Positions 59,511 to 64,000 of a stretch of DNA of 64,000 nucleotides are shown here, one piece after another. Below the pieces are notes generated by a model. The model did not search any database. It saw only the letters and a list, made by a program, of their open reading frames with translations, and had not been told where the DNA came from. Position 1 is the stretch's first letter; each line of letters starts with the position of its first letter. This DNA comes from an uncultured Clostridia bacterium (GTDB lineage: Bacteria; Bacillota; Clostridia; Christensenellales; UBA1242). The stretch lies in assembly GCA_944372505.1 (NCBI GenBank), contig CALVZK010000005.1, positions 1 to 64,000 on the forward strand. The letters are read 5' to 3'. The translations under genes were made by a program, and so were the position numbers.

Positions 59511-61556
59511 TTATTTCCATCCAAGGACTTTTACTATACTTATCATGTTTGTTGAAGTATCTACAGTTACACTGTCGTCATCTAATCTGATTTCTGAATA
59601 TGATTCTGGAGTTATTTTAGTGCCACTTATACTTAATTTTGTGGATTTAAAATAAGCTCTTCCACTCGAATTAGAAGGATTAGATGTGAGGAGGACAACA
59701 TCTTTTCCGTTAGGATTTGGTACTTTTGTACTACTATAAAATCCGTCGTTATTCTTATAAAATATTTCAAGGTAATAATAATTATCTGATGTATCTGACA
59801 ATGTAATAGTTCCTGTACTACCAGAATTATTTTCATATAGGACTATATCTCCTATCTGTAATCTTCGCCAAGTTGACCAACCTTCTGAAAATTTTGTTCT
59901 AACATAAATTTGATAATCGTTTTTATCAGCTGTTCCATATCTATACCATATTTGTTTTACTGTATTTTCATCATTGCTCATAACTCTTAACCAACCATTT
60001 ACGCCAACTGGAATATTAGTTGGAGTATAAGTACTTGAAAAATAATACATACCTGTTTCTGTATAGTTATTTAAATTAGTATTAGCAGTAGTTACTCTTT
60101 GAACATTAATTTGTTTAATTAGTGATAATATTTCTGCCTCTATATCCATTGGGTCACTTTCTCCTACTTGTAAATGTCCCCCTAGTGTTGTATCGTATAT
60201 ACCTCCAAAACAAACCCCTTGGTCTTTTACTGCACTCATTAAAACTTTACCACTATTAACTTGTATTTCTTCTACATCTTCTGATAATTCATCAGTTACT
60301 TTTATTTGTACATCATATTCTACACCTAAACTAAAGCCACTTATACTAGATGATGATAAGGTTTCTTTAGTTTCAAAAGTACCATTTGTTGTATCTATAT
60401 CAAATAAATACTTAATACTTTGCCAAGAACCCCAAGTTGATGAACTACTTTGCTTTTTTCTAAACTGGATTGTTTTTATAGAATTTGTTACATCTCCAAA
60501 GTCAACATTATCATATTTTCCATTTGCAGTTATTATAACGCTAGTTCCAATACCATTTTCTCTATGTACGTCAATACTTTGTAATAAAACTTCTGTATAA
60601 TCTATTACATCTAATGATTTTGTTACACTTGTTTGATTATTTCTACTATCTATAGCATAAACACTTATAGTATTACTATTTACATTGTTTATTGTAGTAG
60701 TTACAGTAGATGAGCTAGAATAGTCCAATGATTTACTAGCACTTCCAGCAACAACATTATAAGATTTAGCTGTTGCACTATTTTTTGTGGTCATTTTATT
60801 AGCTGATGTAATAGTAACTTTTGCGTTGCTATATTTTTTTACATATTTAGTTGAATCTCCTGTTAAAGCTAATACTGTTGCATTTGTATCTTCTACATCA
60901 AAATTGGAGAATGTAGGGTTTGAGTTTCTTACATTAGCAGTAAAATTAACTGAACTTGAACCAATATTTGTGTTTCCACTATATGTTGTAAGTGTTACTG
61001 TACCAGTTCCTCTATTAGCATTAGGAATTTTTGCATATAGTTCACTTGTATTCCAAGAATAACTTGCTCCTATATTAGTTTGAGTTCTAACAGTAGTTCC
61101 ATTAAACTTTATTACTGCCGTATGTGTAAAGCTACTTGATGCTCTGTTTGTATTAATAGTAATTGTACTTCCAATATAAAAATTTGTACTACTCATAGAA
61201 ACTTTAGATGTTCTGGGAATTTTAGTTAATTTTTTACTTGTACTTTTGCTGATAACACCATTAGGTAATGTACCAGTCATACCAGTTTTTATGCTAAAAC
61301 TAGCAGAAACGGTTTTTTCTCCAACAGAGTTATGTGTTACAGTTACAGTTTTACTAAATAATGTTTTAGTGGTATTTTCGGGGAACGTAGCAGAAAAACT
61401 ATAATCTTTTCCGTCTATTGTTAATGTTCCTGTTCTAGTATAATAATCATAACTTGGTCCTGACATAGTTGCAGTTCCTGTTACAGTAATCGAACTTGTA
61501 TTATTAGCAATATTTTGTGAATTTTGTTTTATTGATATAGAGCCTGAAACAGCCAT
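59511..61556 (-). CDS. DUF859-like tail/receptor-binding protein
   Basis: 681 residues, Ser/Thr/Asn-rich beta domains. The first ~480 residues (NFYIGSTITINTNRASSSFT and similar beta-sandwich repeats; KVLMSAVKDQGVCFGGIYDT) fit the siphoviral DUF859 structural family. The end has a pyocin-knob-like domain (TGMYYFSSTYTPTNIPVGVN, FSEGWSTWRRL) used in receptor binding. GAAAGGAG site. Likely the tip/adhesin at the baseplate. Confidence 0.75.
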   Translation of the reverse strand: MAVSGSISIKQNSQNIANNTSSITVTGTATMSGPSYDYYTRTGTLTIDGKDYSFSATFPENTTKTLFSKTVTVTHNSVGEKTVSASFSIKTGMTGTLPNGVISKSTSKKLTKIPRTSKVSMSSTNFYIGSTITINTNRASSSFTHTAVIKFNGTTVRTQTNIGASYSWNTSELYAKIPNANRGTGTVTLTTYSGNTNIGSSSVNFTANVRNSNPTFSNFDVEDTNATVLALTGDSTKYVKKYSNAKVTITSANKMTTKNSATAKSYNVVAGSASKSLDYSSSSTVTTTINNVNSNTISVYAIDSRNNQTSVTKSLDVIDYTEVLLQSIDVHRENGIGTSVIITANGKYDNVDFGDVTNSIKTIQFRKKQSSSSTWGSWQSIKYLFDIDTTNGTFETKETLSSSSISGFSLGVEYDVQIKVTDELSEDVEEIQVNSGKVLMSAVKDQGVCFGGIYDTTLGGHLQVGESDPMDIEAEILSLIKQINVQRVTTANTNLNNYTETGMYYFSSTYTPTNIPVGVNGWLRVMSNDENTVKQIWYRYGTADKNDYQIYVRTKFSEGWSTWRRLQIGDIVLYENNSGSTGTITLSDTSDNYYYLEIFYKNNDGFYSSTKVPNPNGKDVVLLTSNPSNSSGRAYFKSTKLSISGTKITPESYSEIRLDDDSVTVDTSTNMISIVKVLGWK

Positions 61557-61572
61557 ATTTTATCTCCTTTCT

Positions 61573-64000
61573 TTAATATAATAAAAGCGTATCCGTATTA
61601 TTAATAATTTGATGTTCAAAAGAATAACCTCCTATTGTTATACCATCTTCAATTTCTGCTTTTTTAAAATGTCCTTTATCTTTATCTATTTGAAATACCA
61701 TCATTTCTTTATAAGTAGCAAGAATTTCATCTTCGTCAATGTACATAATATTTTGACCAGATTCAATGCTGAATCCGTTCTCATCCATTTTAAATCTTTT
61801 TCCGTATGTTTCACCAGGATATTGAGTCCAATTTGTTGCTACTCTGTTATATTCTAATTTAATGTCTGCTACTTGATAAAAACCTTGCAAAGGTACTATA
61901 TATGGTAATTGTGGTAAACCTATTAATGCACCAGTAGGTAATAAAGAACTAGGAATTGGTAATGTTTCCCATTCAACAAACTCTGTATCATTGTACTTAG
62001 CTCTTTTTACTAAATCTGTAGTTTGATTATTCCAATATAAGCCTTTAACTGGTGTTGGCTCTGTATCACCAGTATACACATTAAAAGCAGGATAAAAAGT
62101 AAATGTAGGAAACATTGTTTTTATTTGCATATCATCGAAGTTTACAGTTGTTTCATAATAAAATCCATAAATTAATCTAAATGTCCATATATTTCTAGTA
62201 GTATGTTCATAAAGGCTCATTGTAGTTTGCATTATTTCCCAAGATGATGTTTCTGTGTTATATTGTTTTGGTAAGTATATAGTAGTATCTAACCAAGGCA
62301 TAGATGTATCACTTGGAGCCGTCTGACTTGCAACTACTTCTATAAAATCAGTTTTCTTTGGAACTTTAATAGTGTGAACTATTTTTGTTAAATCTGTTGC
62401 ATCATCAGGTGTATAAATCATTGCTGGCTCATATATTGAGTAAGGTATTTCAAATGCTGGTAATTCTTCTAAATGTAAAAACATAATACCAATATAGATT
62501 TGTCCCATTGTACAATTATTTTTTAATGAATAAGAAAAAGTAACATATTCTTCTTCATTGTTAAGTGGTATACCATCAGCTACGCAAAAAATGTGGGAAA
62601 CACTAAAATCATCTTTTCCATTAAACATTATAGCTCTTCCACTCATAGTTTTTTCTGCTGCTCTTGTACCATCAACAAAGTTCTCACTAGAACTTACATT
62701 TTCCAAGAAATTTGTTGCATTTTGTAACGCTTTTCTGGTTTGTATAGATTCTCTCCAACTTCCATCTTCATAATAATACATTTGATTTTCAACATAGCCT
62801 TGATAGTTAGATGTACAATACCAAAAGTCTCCTTCTGTTGGGTTTTCAGGTGGAGTATCGCTTTCAGTATAAGCACTTCTTATAGCAGAAAGCCAGAAAT
62901 TAGTTCCATTTATCATAGCACTATTCTTTATTAAATTGTTTCCACCTACTTTAGATATAGCTATACTTAATTCTTCAGAAGTTTGTTGTATATTATTTAA
63001 AGCTTGTTCTGTACTTTCTCTTACTTCTTCAACATCAGAAGTAATTTCTCCTACAGAAACAGTTAGACTAGAAATTAGTTCTGACTGTGAAACAATTTCA
63101 TCGTTTAAATTATCCACATTAGTTATTACTTGCGCTACACTTGCTTTTATCGCATCGTCTGCTTGTATTAATTCTGATTTTGTATTTACTATAGTTTCAT
63201 CTATCTGTAATATTACATTTGTTAAACTTTCACCATTTTTATAATATACTACTACTCTGTTAGAATTTAATGTTCCATCATTTATGCTATTTGTGGCTTG
63301 AACATTCTTTTTGAATATATCTGTACTATCTAAAGTTATATCGCTTAATTCTATTACTGCATCAGAATAATCCCATAGTCCATATTCAAAATCTACAACT
63401 CTTAATTGTTCTGTCTCTGTACTATATTGAAAATTTATAACATCTACAATATCATTTAAATCAAGAGTTTCTAATTCATATCCAGGAACTTTTTGTAATA
63501 ATACCATTTGTACCGTTAATTCTTTTCTAGGTTTACATAGGTCTTTTAATTTTCTTTCTCCCCATCTTTTAAGCTGCTCTTGGTCTGTTATATCTGCATT
63601 ATTTTCTATTCCTTCTAAAACAGAATCAGTATACTCAAAATTGGTTACCCATTCACTTCCATCATTTACATTCTTTATATTAAGTCCACCTTCTCCAAGA
63701 GGACACAACTTTGTAATTATTTTATTATTATGTATTTTTTCTAGGGACTGCATATTCTTTTGATACTTTACTTCATATCCTGAATATGGCAAATATTTAG
63801 TTTCATCTCTATGATGAACTACTTTATTTAAGCTATCAAAAACTAAGATTCCTCCCCATATTTCCTGAACTTTTAATATATTTTCATATATATCAATCTG
63901 GTCAGTTTCTAAGTCAAAAGTTCCTTCAACGTCACAAGTCCCTGTGGTCCAACCTGTTCCATATAAAAGTCCATCAAGAACATACCCAGATGTTCCTTTT
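61573..64000 (-). CDS. prophage tail-associated protein (Tal/minor tail), 5' end outside window
   Basis: The frame is open from the window edge to 61573 (over 800 codons visible). An internal TTG at 63792 is not needed as a start. The N-terminal visible part (SGYVLDGLLYGTGWTTGTCD, then EIWGGILVFDS) matches prophage-tail/Gp37-like minor tail proteins that form the hub below the tail tube. The middle is a heptad coiled coil, the end beta-rich. Confidence 0.75.
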   Translation of the reverse strand, partial: KGTSGYVLDGLLYGTGWTTGTCDVEGTFDLETDQIDIYENILKVQEIWGGILVFDSLNKVVHHRDETKYLPYSGYEVKYQKNMQSLEKIHNNKIITKLCPLGEGGLNIKNVNDGSEWVTNFEYTDSVLEGIENNADITDQEQLKRWGERKLKDLCKPRKELTVQMVLLQKVPGYELETLDLNDIVDVINFQYSTETEQLRVVDFEYGLWDYSDAVIELSDITLDSTDIFKKNVQATNSINDGTLNSNRVVVYYKNGESLTNVILQIDETIVNTKSELIQADDAIKASVAQVITNVDNLNDEIVSQSELISSLTVSVGEITSDVEEVRESTEQALNNIQQTSEELSIAISKVGGNNLIKNSAMINGTNFWLSAIRSAYTESDTPPENPTEGDFWYCTSNYQGYVENQMYYYEDGSWRESIQTRKALQNATNFLENVSSSENFVDGTRAAEKTMSGRAIMFNGKDDFSVSHIFCVADGIPLNNEEEYVTFSYSLKNNCTMGQIYIGIMFLHLEELPAFEIPYSIYEPAMIYTPDDATDLTKIVHTIKVPKKTDFIEVVASQTAPSDTSMPWLDTTIYLPKQYNTETSSWEIMQTTMSLYEHTTRNIWTFRLIYGFYYETTVNFDDMQIKTMFPTFTFYPAFNVYTGDTEPTPVKGLYWNNQTTDLVKRAKYNDTEFVEWETLPIPSSLLPTGALIGLPQLPYIVPLQGFYQVADIKLEYNRVATNWTQYPGETYGKRFKMDENGFSIESGQNIMYIDEDEILATYKEMMVFQIDKDKGHFKKAEIEDGITIGGYSFEHQIINNTDTLLLY

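Noticed and set aside
1..64000. diversity-generating retroelement, CRISPR array or insertion sequence
   Set aside because: No reverse transcriptase, template/variable repeat pair, regular spacer array or transposase seen in this window.

Overview
The window is one contiguous piece of a low-GC tailed bacteriophage (siphovirus-type) of a Bacillota-like host, probably an AT-rich gut clostridial or bacillar lineage. This rests on the HK97-type head and long-tail module, AGGAGG-type ribosome sites, near-consensus sigma-A promoters, an AgrB/AgrD-like cassette and a Spo0A-like DNA-binding domain. Both window edges cut through minus-strand genes, so the genome continues on each side.

Layout. (1) 1-3631, minus: small virion-associated genes; one Gly/Cys-rich gene is split by a group I intron encoding a LAGLIDADG nuclease. 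(2) 3888-5175, minus: a self-contained membrane cassette (sensor-like protein, 16-residue AgrD-like peptide, AgrB-like protease) with its own promoter and flanking terminators. (3) 5286-21284, minus: tape measure, tail, connectors, capsid, protease, portal and terminase. (4) 21377-26682, minus: an operon with a ribbon-helix-helix protein and a primase-helicase carrying an intein in its Walker A motif. (5) 26690-27460: an iteron-rich, AT-rich origin candidate and two short convergent RNA genes beside a RepL-like gene. (6) 27461-34683, minus: early accessory genes including HNH, a C5-cytosine methyltransferase and YopX-like genes. (7) 34509-35637: a divergent control region with a GC-rich structured island. 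(8) 35638-59181, plus: a long operon with sigma-like, ribosomal S6-like, AbrB-like, tyrosine recombinase, three HNH genes, UvrD-like helicase, tRNAs, dUTPase, SbcC-like pair, exonuclease, RecA-like ATPase and SSB-like genes. (9) 59217-64000, minus: receptor-binding and tail-lysin-type genes.

The most striking observation: six otherwise intact genes (primase-helicase, methyltransferase, HNH nuclease, UvrD-like helicase, dUTPase, RecA-like ATPase) are each broken by an in-frame CGG. Skipping exactly the C (reading C-GGN as one glycine) restores a textbook conserved motif every time. There are ten such sites, five of them in the helicase. I could find no in-frame CGG used as an ordinary arginine codon in any intact gene. 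This suggests CGG is unassigned or recoded, and that C-GGN is read as a four-base codon or efficiently +1-frameshifted in a set of early enzymes. A phage ribosomal protein S6 homologue, three tRNAs and a cluster of unexplained structured RNAs lie in the same transcription unit. An assembly artefact is the main alternative and can be tested.

The iterons, RepL-like gene, recombinase lacking its usual N-terminal domain and absence of a recognisable CI-type repressor make a phage-plasmid life style possible but unproven.
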